Assembly: GCA_030145715.1 (NCBI GenBank)
Contig: JAIXHQ010000001.1
Coordinates: 129,701-193,700 of the forward strand
DNA from: Sphingopyxis sp.
Lineage (GTDB): Bacteria; Pseudomonadota; Alphaproteobacteria; Sphingomonadales; Sphingomonadaceae
Length of the DNA: 64,000 nucleotides
Direction: 5' to 3'
Notes under the pieces: model-generated
The model's input: only the letters and a program-made list of their open reading frames with translations
Told to the model about the DNA's origin: nothing
Database searches by the model: none
Made by a program: the position numbers and the translations under genes
Part shown: one piece after another, positions 20,144 to 29,356 of the stretch
Numbering within the stretch: the stretch's first letter is position 1
Layout of the letters: each line of letters begins with the position of its first letter

Positions 20144-20207
20144 CGGTGAAGGGGCAGCGGGAATGTCGGCCGCCTTCCCGGCGGCGCCCCTCGCCCCTTC
20201 ACGCCGG
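20144..20207 (-). terminator. Nested inverted repeats after the acyl-CoA ligase gene
   Basis: GTGAAGGGGC and GCCCCTTCAC form an outer stem closed by CCGG on both sides, with an inner stem GGCCGCC-ttcc-CGGCGG. It lies just beyond the stop of the leftward ligase gene, so a terminator or 3'-end stabiliser is the simplest reading. A T-run is missing. The 20208-20022 side shows no gene. Confidence 0.45.
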
Positions 20208-20211
20208 CCGG

Positions 20212-21918
20212 TTACGCCACGACCTCCGCGGCATATTCCTTGCGATACCGGTTACGCAGACTGACCTTGTCGATCTTTTCGCTGCCAAGCTTGGGCAGCG
20301 CCTCACTGGCCATCCAGATTCGGCACGGCACCTTGAACGCTGCCAGCCGCGCACCCAGAAATTCCGCCAGATCGTCGGCGGTCAAGCTGCTGCCCGGCTT
20401 GGTCCAGACGACCGCACCGACGCATTCGCCTAGCCGCTCGTCGGGCAGGCCGAACACCGCACATTCGTTGACGTCCGCATGTTCATAGATCGCGGCCTCA
20501 ACCTCCTGGCAACTGATGTTTTCGCCGCCGCGAATGATGATGTCCTTCTTGCGATCGACGATGAACAGATAACCGTCCTCGTCAAGATAGCCGAGGTCGC
20601 CGGAACGGAAATATCCATTGTCGAAAAAGGCCGCTTTCGTCGCCGCCTCATTGTTCCAATAGCCTTCGAAATTGCACACCGACCGAATGCAGACCTCACC
20701 GACCCCGCCCTGCGGCAGCGGCTCGCCATTGTCATCCAGGATCGCAAGGTCGACGAGCGGCTTTGATGCCGGACCGGTCGACATCGGCTTTGCGACATAA
20801 TTTTCATTGACGATGCCACAGCCGACCGCGTTGGTTTCGGTCAGGCCGTAACCCAGCAAGGGCTTTGCATCCCCCATCTCCGACGCCAGCCGCCGCACAT
20901 GCTCCGGTGGACGCGGAGCGCCGCCGCCGGCATAGCTCCTGCACGTCGACAGATCGTAATTCTGCCGGTTCGGACTGACCAGAATCTCATAGCTCATCAG
21001 CGGTACGCCGACGAAATAATTGCATTGCTCGTCCTGAATCAACCGCATCGCCTCGTCGGCGTTCCATTTGGGCATCAGCACCAGCTTGCGGCCGAGCGCG
21101 AAGCTTTGCAGGAACACGGGAATTTCGGCGGTGACGTGAAACAGCGGGGTGCAGATCAGCGTTGCGGGCTGGATGTCCGACATCAGCCCATCCTGCGTCA
21201 GCAGATGGACAATACTCGCGGTCTGCGTGACATAATTGAAGATCGCCTGCACCACCGCCTCGTGCCGCGAATAGGCGCCCTTCGACTGGCCCGTCGATCC
21301 CGATGTAAACAGGATGGTCGCCAGATCCTGCCCGGTCAGCGTCGGCAGCACCGTCGCCGCGCTGCCACCCGCGCCAGTGATCGGCGCGATGGCAAGGTCG
21401 ATCGGCTGGGTCGGGTCAATCGTGACGATCCGCGCGCCATGCTCGACGCCTTCCAGCCGCGCCGCGCGCTGCGGGTCGGCGATAACCAGCTTTGCTTCAG
21501 TATCGAGGATGCCCGCGGCAAGTTCGCCGCCCTGCCACCAGCCGTTGAGCAGCGTGGCGCAACCGCCCGCCATCAATATGCCGATATAGGAAACGCACCA
21601 TGCGTTGGCGTTGCGCATCGCCAGCCCGACACGGTCGCCGCGCTGGACGCCATATCCTTCGACCAGGCCGGCCGCCACCTGCCGTGCCGCCATATAGACC
21701 TGTTTGAACGACAGGCGTTCGTCGCCTTCGACAAGGAAGGTCGCATCGCCGTGCTGCGCCGCGAAAAACGCAACATAATCGGCCAGATTGGTTGGCGCCG
21801 TGGTGATGATGGGAAGCTGGTGACCGAAGCGTTCGGCGGAACCCACCTGAATTGGCCCGCCCGGGCCGGTAATAAGATTATAGGCAGCTTCCAGGCGCAG
21901 ATCGAGCGCAGATGGCAT
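20212..21918 (-). CDS. Class I adenylate-forming enzyme (acyl-CoA ligase type)
   Basis: 568 residues. Activates a carboxylic acid as acyl-AMP and probably transfers it to CoA. Core motifs: A3 TILFTSGSTGQSKGAY, A5 LGYGLTETNAVGC, A7/A8 YFRSGDLGYLDEDGYLFIV then DRKKDIIIRGGENI, and the A10 Lys region in LPKLGSEKIDK, which differs from the common PRTxxGKI form. The acid is unknown; long- or medium-chain fatty acyl or aromatic acids are possible. Its start region overlaps nothing functional: lgt starts divergently 78 bp away. Confidence 0.88.
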   Translation of the reverse strand: MPSALDLRLEAAYNLITGPGGPIQVGSAERFGHQLPIITTAPTNLADYVAFFAAQHGDATFLVEGDERLSFKQVYMAARQVAAGLVEGYGVQRGDRVGLAMRNANAWCVSYIGILMAGGCATLLNGWWQGGELAAGILDTEAKLVIADPQRAARLEGVEHGARIVTIDPTQPIDLAIAPITGAGGSAATVLPTLTGQDLATILFTSGSTGQSKGAYSRHEAVVQAIFNYVTQTASIVHLLTQDGLMSDIQPATLICTPLFHVTAEIPVFLQSFALGRKLVLMPKWNADEAMRLIQDEQCNYFVGVPLMSYEILVSPNRQNYDLSTCRSYAGGGAPRPPEHVRRLASEMGDAKPLLGYGLTETNAVGCGIVNENYVAKPMSTGPASKPLVDLAILDDNGEPLPQGGVGEVCIRSVCNFEGYWNNEAATKAAFFDNGYFRSGDLGYLDEDGYLFIVDRKKDIIIRGGENISCQEVEAAIYEHADVNECAVFGLPDERLGECVGAVVWTKPGSSLTADDLAEFLGARLAAFKVPCRIWMASEALPKLGSEKIDKVSLRNRYRKEYAAEVVA

Positions 21919-21995
21919 CTTTTATCTCTCCTCTTGGTCTCGCTCGCCTTACCCCTTATGGGGAGGCCTCTCCTGGGGAAGGACAGCGCGACTAT

Positions 21996-22877
21996 ATGTT
22001 TCTTTTTGCAACCTTAGCCGAAGCAACGCAATATCTTAACTTTCAAGATATGATGGGAGAGAATAGCGAAGTCGCCTTCAGCATCTTCGGCCTGCCCATC
22101 CGCTGGTATGCGCTCGCCTATCTCGCCGGAATTTTCGTCGGTTACTGGTATCTGCTCAAACTGATCGCGCAGCCCGGCGCCCCGATGGCCCGGCGCCATG
22201 CCGACGACATGATCTTCTATGCCATGCTCGGAATCATCGTCGGCGGCCGGCTCGGCTATGTGCTGTTCTACAATCTGGAATCCTATATCCGGGAGCCGCT
22301 ATCCGTCTTTCGGCTGTGGGACGGCGGCATGTCCCTGCACGGCGGAACATTGGGCGTCCTGATCGCCATCTGGTACATCACCCGCAAGGAAAAGCTCAGT
22401 TTTCTGCGCTTTTGCGATTATGTCGCCTGCGTCGTCCCCTTCGGCCTCTTCTTTGGTCGTCTCGCCAATTTCGTGAACGGCGAATTATGGGGCCGGGCGA
22501 CGACCGTGCCGTGGGCGATCATCTTTCCGGGCAGCGGCACGAATGACCCGCGTCACCCCAGCCAGCTTTACGAAGCGGGGATGGAAGGCCTGGTGATGAT
22601 GCTGATCCTCGGCTGGCTCTTTTGGCGCACCGATGCGCGGTACAAGCCCGGCCTGCTCTTTGGCGTGGCGGCGATCGACTATGGCGTCAGCCGGTTCCTG
22701 ATTGAATTTGTTCGCCAGCCCGATGTGCAGCGCCAATGGCTCGTCGATGCCACCGGGCTGTCGATGGGCCAGTGGCTGTCGGTGCCGATGATCGTCGGCG
22801 GCATCTGGCTAGTCGCCACGGCCAAGCGCCGCCGGGTAGGAATCGAACCCGTCGCCGGGCCCGCCAGCGTTGCGTGA
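21996..22877 (+). CDS. lgt: Phosphatidylglycerol:prolipoprotein diacylglyceryl transferase
   Basis: About 293 residues, inner-membrane enzyme that attaches diacylglycerol to the lipobox cysteine of prolipoproteins. Seven or so hydrophobic helices. Conserved blocks: GLPIRWYALAYLAG, MSLHGGTLGV (essential His) and the Lgt signature GRLANFVNGELWGR, followed by HPSQLYEA. I prefer ATG 21996 because it follows GGAAGGACAGC; the frame remains open to 21912, and an ATG near 22050 would still keep the first helix. The gene overlaps midA by 8 bp. Confidence 0.93.
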   Translation: MFLFATLAEATQYLNFQDMMGENSEVAFSIFGLPIRWYALAYLAGIFVGYWYLLKLIAQPGAPMARRHADDMIFYAMLGIIVGGRLGYVLFYNLESYIREPLSVFRLWDGGMSLHGGTLGVLIAIWYITRKEKLSFLRFCDYVACVVPFGLFFGRLANFVNGELWGRATTVPWAIIFPGSGTNDPRHPSQLYEAGMEGLVMMLILGWLFWRTDARYKPGLLFGVAAIDYGVSRFLIEFVRQPDVQRQWLVDATGLSMGQWLSVPMIVGGIWLVATAKRRRVGIEPVAGPASVA

Positions 22878-23940
22878 CGGGCCGCCGTCCCCCGAAACGC
22901 TGTTAAGCGACATCGCGGCGGCGCGGCCGATGACCGTCGCCGATTTCATCGCGGCGGCGAACAGCCATTATTATGCCACGCGCGATCCGCTGGGCGCGGC
23001 GGGCGATTTTACCACGGCACCCGAAATCAGCCAGATGTTCGGCGAAATGGTCGGTGTCTGGATCGCTGACCTGTGGACCCGCGCGGGCCGCCCCCCCTTT
23101 CATTATGTCGAACTGGGCCCCGGCCGGGGCACGCTTGCCGCCGACGCCCTGCGCACCCTGGCGCGCTTCGGCGGCACCCCGCTGGGCATCCATCTCGTCG
23201 AAACAAGCCCGATGCTGCGCGCGGCGCAATTGGCGCGTCTGCCGGATGCGGTCCATCATGACACCATCGACGCCCTCCCCGACGACGCCCCGCTCGTCAT
23301 CGTCGCCAATGAATTTTTCGATGCCTTGCCCATTCATCAATATGTCCGCACCGTCGATGGCTGGCGCGAACGGATGGTGTTGCGCCGCGATGGCGGGCTG
23401 GCCGCCGTGCCGGGCGATGTTCCGGCGGACGACGCGATCCCGATGTCGCTGCGCGGCAGCCCGCAGGGCAGTATCGTCGAGACCGCTCCCGCGTCGGCGG
23501 CGGTCATGCAGGGCTGCGCCTTTCGCCTCGCACGTCACGGCGGCGCTCTGCTCGCAATCGATTATGGCTATCGCGGCCCGGCGGTCGGCGACACGTTACA
23601 GGCGGTAAAGGCGCACCGTTTCGCCAACCCCTTCGCCGATCCGGGCGAGGTCGATCTGACCGCGCATGTCGATTTTTCCGCGCTGGCCATCGCCGCCGCC
23701 AGCGCCGGGGCGCGGGTCGCTGGTCCGATCGGCCAGGGCGCATGGCTGCGTTTGCTCGGCATCGACGCGCGGCTGACCATATTGGCCAAGGGCGCTCCGC
23801 ATCGCGCCGACGAACTCGCATCGCAGCGCGACCGGCTGGTCGATCCGGCGGCGATGGGGGAATTGTTCAAGGTCATGGCCGCCTGTGCCCCCGGCTGGCC
23901 GCGACCCGAAGGTTTCGGGGCAATCGGGGAATCCCTATGA
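22870..23940 (+). CDS. MidA/NDUFAF7-family SAM-dependent methyltransferase
   Basis: 356 residues. The family (mitochondrial NDUFAF7/MidA) dimethylates an arginine of a complex I subunit; bacterial members are inferred to act on similar targets. Seen: YYATRDPLGAAGDFTTAPEISQMFGE split across the N-terminus, the SAM motif YVELGPGRGTLAADAL, VIVANEFFDALPI, and LLAIDYGYRG. TTG 22870 overlaps the lgt stop; no ATG/GTG lies in this frame before the conserved block. It shares ATGA with the next gene. Confidence 0.9.
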   Translation: MRDGPPSPETLLSDIAAARPMTVADFIAAANSHYYATRDPLGAAGDFTTAPEISQMFGEMVGVWIADLWTRAGRPPFHYVELGPGRGTLAADALRTLARFGGTPLGIHLVETSPMLRAAQLARLPDAVHHDTIDALPDDAPLVIVANEFFDALPIHQYVRTVDGWRERMVLRRDGGLAAVPGDVPADDAIPMSLRGSPQGSIVETAPASAAVMQGCAFRLARHGGALLAIDYGYRGPAVGDTLQAVKAHRFANPFADPGEVDLTAHVDFSALAIAAASAGARVAGPIGQGAWLRLLGIDARLTILAKGAPHRADELASQRDRLVDPAAMGELFKVMAACAPGWPRPEGFGAIGESL

Positions 23941-24455
23941 CGACGATCACCGTCGCGCGCGACGAAGACGTGGGCGAATTGACGCTGTTCGCCAGCGCCT
24001 CCTTCACCCACACCTTTGGCCATATCTATGACCCCGCCGACCTTGCCAGCTTTCTTGCCGGCTGGAATCCGCCCGAACGCCTGCGCGCGCAGATCGCCGA
24101 CCCGGCGTGGGCGATCGCGCTGGCGCATGATGACGCGGGTATGATCGCGGGCTTTATCAAGATGGGCCCGATCGATTTCGACCTCCCACCCGGCCAGCCA
24201 TACGAAAACGCGACCGAACTGCACCAGCTCTACGTCGGCGAAGCGGCAAAGGGCACCGGGGTCGCGGCCGCGCTGACTGATTGGGGGATCGCCTGGGCGC
24301 GGGAGCGCGCGTCGATCCTCTACCTCTCGGTCTTCACTGAAAATCCGCGCGCCCAGGCATTTTATCGGCGCTACGGCTTTGTCGATGTCGGTCGCAACGC
24401 GTTTCGCGTCGGCAATCATATCGACGAGGATCGCATCTTCCGGCTCGACCTGTGA
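23937..24455 (+). CDS. GNAT-family N-acetyltransferase
   Basis: 172 residues with the GNAT fold: LHQLYVGEAAKGTGVAAALTD is the acetyl-CoA loop (split V-x-x-x-x-K-G-T-G-V), and YLSVFTENPRAQAFYRRYGF is the C-terminal motif B. The substrate is unknown. Its ATG shares ATGA with the midA stop, and its own stop overlaps the GTG of pgeF, so it belongs to the lgt-midA-GNAT-pgeF unit. Confidence 0.9.
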   Translation: MTTITVARDEDVGELTLFASASFTHTFGHIYDPADLASFLAGWNPPERLRAQIADPAWAIALAHDDAGMIAGFIKMGPIDFDLPPGQPYENATELHQLYVGEAAKGTGVAAALTDWGIAWARERASILYLSVFTENPRAQAFYRRYGFVDVGRNAFRVGNHIDEDRIFRLDL

Positions 24456-25213
24456 CAATTCCCTTCGTTACCGCCCCGACGCTAGCTGGCGCGCCGCACG
24501 GCTTCTTCGGCCGCCGCGGCGGCGTGTCCGCCGGACAGCTTGCATCGCTCAATTGCGGCCTCGGTTCGGGCGACGATCCGGCACTGATTGCCGAGAACCG
24601 CCGACGCGTTACCGATGCGATCCTGCCCGGCGCGGCGCTCGCGGGCGTCTATCAGGTGCATGGCAACCGCTGCGTCACCGTCGACGACGCCACCGACCTT
24701 GCCCAACGGGCAGAGGCCGATGCGCTGGTGACGCGTACGCCCGGCATCCTGCTGGGCATTTTGACGGCGGATTGCGTCCCGGTCCTGTTTGCCGATACTA
24801 CGGCCGGCATCGTCGGCGCGGCCCATGCGGGGTGGAAGGGCGCGATCGCGGGCGTGACCGACGCGACGATCGATGCGATGGAACGCCTTGGTGCCGACCG
24901 TGCGCGGATCGCGGTCGCCATCGGTCCGTGCATCGCACGCGCCTCTTATGAAGTCGATCAGGCCTTCGCCGAACGCTTTGTGACCGACGATCCGGCGAAC
25001 GAACATTTCTTTGCCGCGGGCAGGCCCGGCCATGCAATGTTCGACATCGCGGCCTATGTCGCGGCGCGGCTTGCACGGGCCGGCGTCACCCGAATTGCCA
25101 TCGGCGGGCAGGACACCTATGCCGATGCCGACGATTATTTCAGCTATCGCCGCGCGTGTCACATGGGCGAGGACGGCTATGGCCGCCAATTGTCGGTGAT
25201 CGGGCTGGATTAG
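24452..25213 (+). CDS. pgeF: PgeF/YfiH-family protein (peptidoglycan editing factor, laccase-domain fold)
   Basis: 253 residues of the DUF152/YfiH family. E. coli PgeF removes wrongly incorporated residues from peptidoglycan precursors; related members show purine nucleoside phosphorylase or laccase-type activity. Metal/active-site motifs: GVYQVHGNR (His), ILTADCVPVLFAD (Cys) and GAAHAGWKG (His), plus IGPCIARASYEV. GTG 24452 sits on the GNAT stop as GTGA. Cell-wall context fits lgt in the same unit. Confidence 0.9.
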   Translation: MTIPFVTAPTLAGAPHGFFGRRGGVSAGQLASLNCGLGSGDDPALIAENRRRVTDAILPGAALAGVYQVHGNRCVTVDDATDLAQRAEADALVTRTPGILLGILTADCVPVLFADTTAGIVGAAHAGWKGAIAGVTDATIDAMERLGADRARIAVAIGPCIARASYEVDQAFAERFVTDDPANEHFFAAGRPGHAMFDIAAYVAARLARAGVTRIAIGGQDTYADADDYFSYRRACHMGEDGYGRQLSVIGLD

Positions 25214-25241
25214 GATCGCGGCGCAAGAATCGGGGGATGGA

Positions 25242-26525
25242 ATGAAGGCCTTGGCGATACCGCGAAAACGGCTGGTCTCGATCGTCGGCGGATCGATGGG
25301 CAATCTGGTCGAATGGTATGACTGGTTCGCTTATGCCGCCTTTGCCATCTATTTCGCGCCGGTCTTTTTCCCACAGGCCGATCCGACCGCTCAGCTTCTG
25401 AACTCGGCGGCGATCTTTGCCGTCGGCTTTGTCATGCGGCCGATCGGGGCATGGGTAATGGGGCGGTTCGCCGACACGCGCGGGCGCAAGGCGGGGCTGT
25501 CGCTGTCGGTCGCGCTGATGTTCAGCGGATCGATGCTGATCGCGGTGGCGCCGACCTATGCCGTCGCGGGGCTGCTCGGCCCTGCCACCCTGCTTGTCGC
25601 GCGCATGTTGCAGGGCTTGTCGCTCGGCGGCGAATATGGCGCGAGTGCGACCTATCTGTCCGAAATGGCGCCGCGCGACCACCGGGGGTTCTGGGCAAGT
25701 TTTCAATATATGACGCTGTGCGGCGGACAGCTTTGCGCGATCTTTGTCGCGGTGGTGCTGCAATTCTTCCTGACTGAAGCCGAATTGACCGCATGGGGAT
25801 GGCGCATCCCCTTTGTCATCGGCGCCCTGCTCGCGCTCGGCGTCTATCTGCTCCGCCGCAATCTTGCCGAAACGCCGTCGTTCGAAAATCAGGCGGTAGA
25901 CCGCCCGGTATCGACTGCCAAGCTGTTGTGGAAGGAACATCGCCGCGAAAGCATCCTGGTCGGCATGTTGTCGGCGGGCGGCGGTCTCGCCGCCTATACC
26001 TATACCAGCTATATGCAGAAATTCCTGTATAATACCGTCGGTTTCGACAAGGCGACCGCCACCTATATCATCGCCGCCGCGCTCCTGTGGTTTACCGCGA
26101 TGCAGCCGGTGTTCGGCGCTCTCGCCGACCGGTTCGGGCGCAAACCGATGCTGCTGTTGTTCGGGATCGGCGGCGCGATCGCCGCGGTGCCGACCTTCAT
26201 AACGCTGGAAACGGTGACGTCCCCCATCGTCGCGGCGTTGCTCATCATGATCCCGCTGACGCTGCAAAGCGGCTACAGCGCGAACAATGCGCTGGTAAAG
26301 GCGGAGTTGTTTCCCGCCCATATCCGCGGGCTGGGCGTCGCCCTGCCCTATGCGATCGGCAATGCGATGTTCGCCGGTACGCTGGAAATCGTCGCGCTGG
26401 CGCTGAAGGACGCGGGCATAGAGCGGCTGTTCTATTTCTATGTCGCCTCCGTCATCGCGATGGCCGGGGTGGCGACGCTGTTGCTGCCCGAAACGAAAGA
26501 GCGCAGCCTGATCGTCGAGGACTGA
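25242..26525 (+). CDS. MFS transporter, metabolite:H+ symporter (MHS) type
   Basis: 427 residues, twelve predicted helices. The N-terminus SIVGGSMGNLVEWYDWFAYA is the MHS family signature shared by KgtP, ShiA and ProP. The loop 2-3 motif is MGRFADTRGRKAGL and the matching motif in the second half is ALADRFGRKPMLL. GLSLGGEYGASATYLSEMAP is also typical. KgtP-like dicarboxylate/alpha-ketoglutarate uptake is possible, but the substrate is not determinable. Confidence 0.9.
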   Translation: MKALAIPRKRLVSIVGGSMGNLVEWYDWFAYAAFAIYFAPVFFPQADPTAQLLNSAAIFAVGFVMRPIGAWVMGRFADTRGRKAGLSLSVALMFSGSMLIAVAPTYAVAGLLGPATLLVARMLQGLSLGGEYGASATYLSEMAPRDHRGFWASFQYMTLCGGQLCAIFVAVVLQFFLTEAELTAWGWRIPFVIGALLALGVYLLRRNLAETPSFENQAVDRPVSTAKLLWKEHRRESILVGMLSAGGGLAAYTYTSYMQKFLYNTVGFDKATATYIIAAALLWFTAMQPVFGALADRFGRKPMLLLFGIGGAIAAVPTFITLETVTSPIVAALLIMIPLTLQSGYSANNALVKAELFPAHIRGLGVALPYAIGNAMFAGTLEIVALALKDAGIERLFYFYVASVIAMAGVATLLLPETKERSLIVED

Positions 26526-26568
26526 CGGGATACGCCGCCTGGTCCTGTTTCAGACAGATGGAACCGCT

Positions 26569-27294
26569 CTAACGACCGCGCCGCGCGCGCCAGTCGACGA
26601 CCTGCCACCCCATCTTCGGCGCCAACAGCTTCAGCTTGCGCGATGGCGTCGTCGCGACGGCCTCGTCGGCGAAATGCAGCATCGGGTGATCGGACACATG
26701 GTCGGAATAGGCGCGGACGTGCATCGCCTCGCGCGTGATCTGGTTCGCCGACAGCCAGTCGGCGATGCGCGCGAACTTTGCGTCGCCATAGCAATTGTCG
26801 CCGCAAAGACGCGCATGGATATGATCGGCACCGTCGGGTTCGTCCAGCCGCGTCGCCAGCACGTCGTCGATCCCCAGTCGCCGTGCGATCGCATCGACGT
26901 AAAGATGGAACGATGCTGTCGCCAGCAACAACCGGTAACCCGCCTCGCGATCGGCGGCGATCTGTTCCAGCGCGGCGGGGTGCAGTCCGCGGGCGACGAC
27001 CTTGTCGGCATAGCTTTCGGCCAGCGGCGCGATCTCGGTTCGGCGAAAACGTTTGCCGACAAGTAAGCGGAGGTTGATCGCCTTCAACCGCGACCGGTCG
27101 ATCAGGCGCAGCGAATAGGCCGCGCCCGCAATCCCGACCAGCGGCAGCAACAGCAAACGCCATTGCTGCCGCCGCCGCGCAACATGCATCAAGAAACCAC
27201 TGTAAGTCCCTGAACGCGTTACCGTTCGGTCCATGTCATACATTGCGACACGGTGGGCATAATCGGGTATCGGCGTGGCGAGCGGATCGTCCAT
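26569..27294 (-). CDS. HAD-IB family phosphatase
   Basis: About 241 residues. HAD motif I is YDMDRTVTRSGTYSGF near residue 20, with a one-helix insertion after it (WRLLLLPLVGIAGAAYSL). Motif II is in LLLATASFHLYVDAIA, and motif IV near AYSDHVSDHPML. The architecture matches SerB/CicA-type HAD-IB hydrolases that act on phosphomonoesters such as lysophospholipid or phosphoserine. ATG 27294 is preferred over a GTG at 27315. It is divergent to the Mla operon, 90 bp away. Confidence 0.85.
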   Translation of the reverse strand: MDDPLATPIPDYAHRVAMYDMDRTVTRSGTYSGFLMHVARRRQQWRLLLLPLVGIAGAAYSLRLIDRSRLKAINLRLLVGKRFRRTEIAPLAESYADKVVARGLHPAALEQIAADREAGYRLLLATASFHLYVDAIARRLGIDDVLATRLDEPDGADHIHARLCGDNCYGDAKFARIADWLSANQITREAMHVRAYSDHVSDHPMLHFADEAVATTPSRKLKLLAPKMGWQVVDWRARRGR

Positions 27295-27344
27295 AGGCGC
27301 CCCATAGCCCCCCACCGCGCGGCGGCCAAGGGAAACGGGATTCG

Positions 27345-27372
27345 CTTGCCGTGTTTGTGTAAATAATACAAT
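27345..27372 (+). promoter_or_regulatory. Candidate promoter of the Mla operon
   Basis: CTTGCC (27345-27350), a 16-bp spacer, and TACAAT (27367-27372) in an AT-rich patch between the divergent HAD-IB and mlaE genes. A start site near 27379 would leave a leader of only about five bases before the mlaE ATG. Match to consensus is moderate. Confidence 0.4.
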
Positions 27373-27383
27373 GTCGCGACAAG

Positions 27384-28490
27384 ATGGTGGCGAGAGCGGA
27401 TTTTGAACAAAGCGAAGGTGCGAACGGCACCGCTGTCCGCTTCACCGGTCGGCTGACGCTTGCCCGCTTGGGCGATCTGCCCGCGCGCCTCGACGCCCTC
27501 GGCCCGATCGGGACACTGGACCTGTCGGCGCTCGAACGGATCGACACCGTCGGCGCATGGATCGTCACGCGCACCGCCAACGAACATGGCGCAACGATCG
27601 TGGGCGCGAGCGAGGAAGCGAAACGGCTGCTCGAAGCGCTGGCGAGCGACAAGAGCGAGTATCGCGTCCACCGCGACCGCCGCCCCGCCTGGATGCGGAT
27701 GCTGGAACAGGTCGGGTCGGCAAGCGTCGCGGTATGGCGCGAACTGATCGGCATCGTCGGCTTTTTCGGCGCGATGGTCGTCGCGCTCGCTATCCAGATA
27801 CGGGCGCGGCGGCGTTTCCGCTGGAACGCCGTCGTCACCCGGTTTCAGACGGTCGGCGTAGACGCACTGCCGATCATCGGCCTGATGAGTTTCCTGATCG
27901 GCATCGTCATCGCGCAACAGGGCGCGGTTCAGCTTAAACAATTCGGGCTGGAGGTTTTCACGATCAACCTCGTCGGCCGGGCCTCGATCCGCGAACTCGG
28001 CCTGCTGATGACCGCGATCATGGTCGCGGGGCGGTCGGGATCGGCTTTCGCGGCACAGATCGGCACGATGAAACTGACCGAGGAAATCGACGCGATGCGG
28101 ACGATCGGAGTCTCGCCGATGGAGGCGATCGTGTTGCCGCGCGTCGCCGCATCGACGATCACCATGCCGCTTCTCGGCTTTTACGCCAGCCTGTGCGCGA
28201 TCGCGGGCGGCGGCCTGTTTTGCTGGGTCGGTCTGGAAATTCCGCCGCTGACCTATATTCAGCGGCTGCGCGAAATCATTCCGATGACCGATTTCTGGAT
28301 CATGCTCATCAAGGCCCCCGTCTATGGCATATTGATCGGCGTCACCGGCTGTTACGAAGGGATGCAGGTTCGCCAGAACGCCGAAGAGGTGGGGCGACGC
28401 ACGACTTCCGCTGTCGTCGCCGCTATTTTCCTCGTCATCGTCCTCGACGCGATGTTCGCCGTCTTCTTCTCGTCGCTGGGATGGAATTGA
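27384..28490 (+). CDS. mlaE: STAS-MlaE fusion permease of a lipid ABC transporter
   Basis: 368 residues. Residues 1-95 form a STAS/MlaB-like domain (TLDLSALERIDTVGAWIV); residues 100-368 form the MlaE permease with the family blocks VGVDALPIIGLMSFLIGIVI, RELGLLMTAIMVAGRSGSAFAAQIG and EEIDAMRTIGVSPMEAIVLP. In E. coli MlaB is a separate STAS subunit that binds MlaF; here it is fused to the permease. First gene of the operon, joined to mlaF by a TGATG overlap. Expected role: phospholipid movement between inner and outer membranes. Confidence 0.93.
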   Translation: MVARADFEQSEGANGTAVRFTGRLTLARLGDLPARLDALGPIGTLDLSALERIDTVGAWIVTRTANEHGATIVGASEEAKRLLEALASDKSEYRVHRDRRPAWMRMLEQVGSASVAVWRELIGIVGFFGAMVVALAIQIRARRRFRWNAVVTRFQTVGVDALPIIGLMSFLIGIVIAQQGAVQLKQFGLEVFTINLVGRASIRELGLLMTAIMVAGRSGSAFAAQIGTMKLTEEIDAMRTIGVSPMEAIVLPRVAASTITMPLLGFYASLCAIAGGGLFCWVGLEIPPLTYIQRLREIIPMTDFWIMLIKAPVYGILIGVTGCYEGMQVRQNAEEVGRRTTSAVVAAIFLVIVLDAMFAVFFSSLGWN

Positions 28491-29356
28491 TGAGCGACGA
28501 GATCGACCAGGACATCGCAGAGGAACTGGCCGCCGCCGACGCCGTGCGGCCGGACAGGTTCGAAAATGCGATCTGCATCCGCGGGCTGTGGAACCAGTTT
28601 GGCGATACCGTGATCCATGAAAATCTGGATCTCGACGTCCGATCCGGGGAAATTCTGGGCGTGGTGGGCGGTTCGGGGACCGGCAAGTCGGTGCTGATGC
28701 GCTCGATCGTCGGCCTTCAGACTCCGACCGCTGGCGAGATCGAGGTTTATGGCAAGACACTCGACGCCATCGCCGATGAAGAGGAATCGCGCGATCTGCG
28801 CCGGCGATGGGGCGTGATGTTTCAGGGCGGTGCGCTGTTTTCCACGTTGAGCGTGGCAGAGAATATCCAGGTGCCGCTGCGCGAATATTATCCGCGGCTC
28901 GACCAGAAACTGCTCGACGAAATTGCGGCCTACAAGGTCGCGATGGTTGGACTGCCCCCCGATGCCGGCCCCAAATATCCGGCCGAACTATCGGGCGGCA
29001 TGGTAAAGCGCGCCGGGCTGGCGCGCGCGCTGGCGCTTGATCCCGCGCTGCTTTTTCTCGACGAGCCGACGGCGGGCCTCGATCCAATCGGCGCCGCCAA
29101 GTTCGATGAGTTGATCCGCGAACTCGCCGACACGATGGGACTGACCGTCTTCCTTATAACCCATGATCTGGACTCGCTTTATGCAACCTGTGACAGGGTG
29201 GCGGTATTGGCGGAAAAGCGGGTAATCGCAGTCGGCACGATTGCGGAACTGCTTGCCACCGAGCATCCGTGGATACAGGATTATTTCAACGGCCCGCGGG
29301 GGCGCGCGGCGGCGGGCGGAAACCAGACCCTCGCCGGTAAAGACAGGAAAAGCTGA
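28490..29356 (+). CDS. mlaF: MlaF-type ABC transporter ATPase
   Basis: 288 residues. Walker A GGSGTGKS at residues 60-67, Q-loop near MFQGGALFSTLSV, ABC signature LSGGMVKRAGLARAL, Walker B LLFLDEPTAGLDPIG, switch His in FLITHDL. The GALFSSL-like motif after the Q-loop is characteristic of MlaF ATPases. I choose ATG 28490, which overlaps the mlaE TGA by one base; ATG 28481 is an in-frame alternative. The acidic 20-residue N-terminal extension is not part of the core fold. Confidence 0.94.
   Translation: MSDEIDQDIAEELAAADAVRPDRFENAICIRGLWNQFGDTVIHENLDLDVRSGEILGVVGGSGTGKSVLMRSIVGLQTPTAGEIEVYGKTLDAIADEEESRDLRRRWGVMFQGGALFSTLSVAENIQVPLREYYPRLDQKLLDEIAAYKVAMVGLPPDAGPKYPAELSGGMVKRAGLARALALDPALLFLDEPTAGLDPIGAAKFDELIRELADTMGLTVFLITHDLDSLYATCDRVAVLAEKRVIAVGTIAELLATEHPWIQDYFNGPRGRAAAGGNQTLAGKDRKS

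Noticed and set aside
27219-29087. 622-codon open frame antisense to mlaE and mlaF
   Set aside because: No recognisable domain; the opposite strand encodes clear Mla proteins with ATPase motifs.
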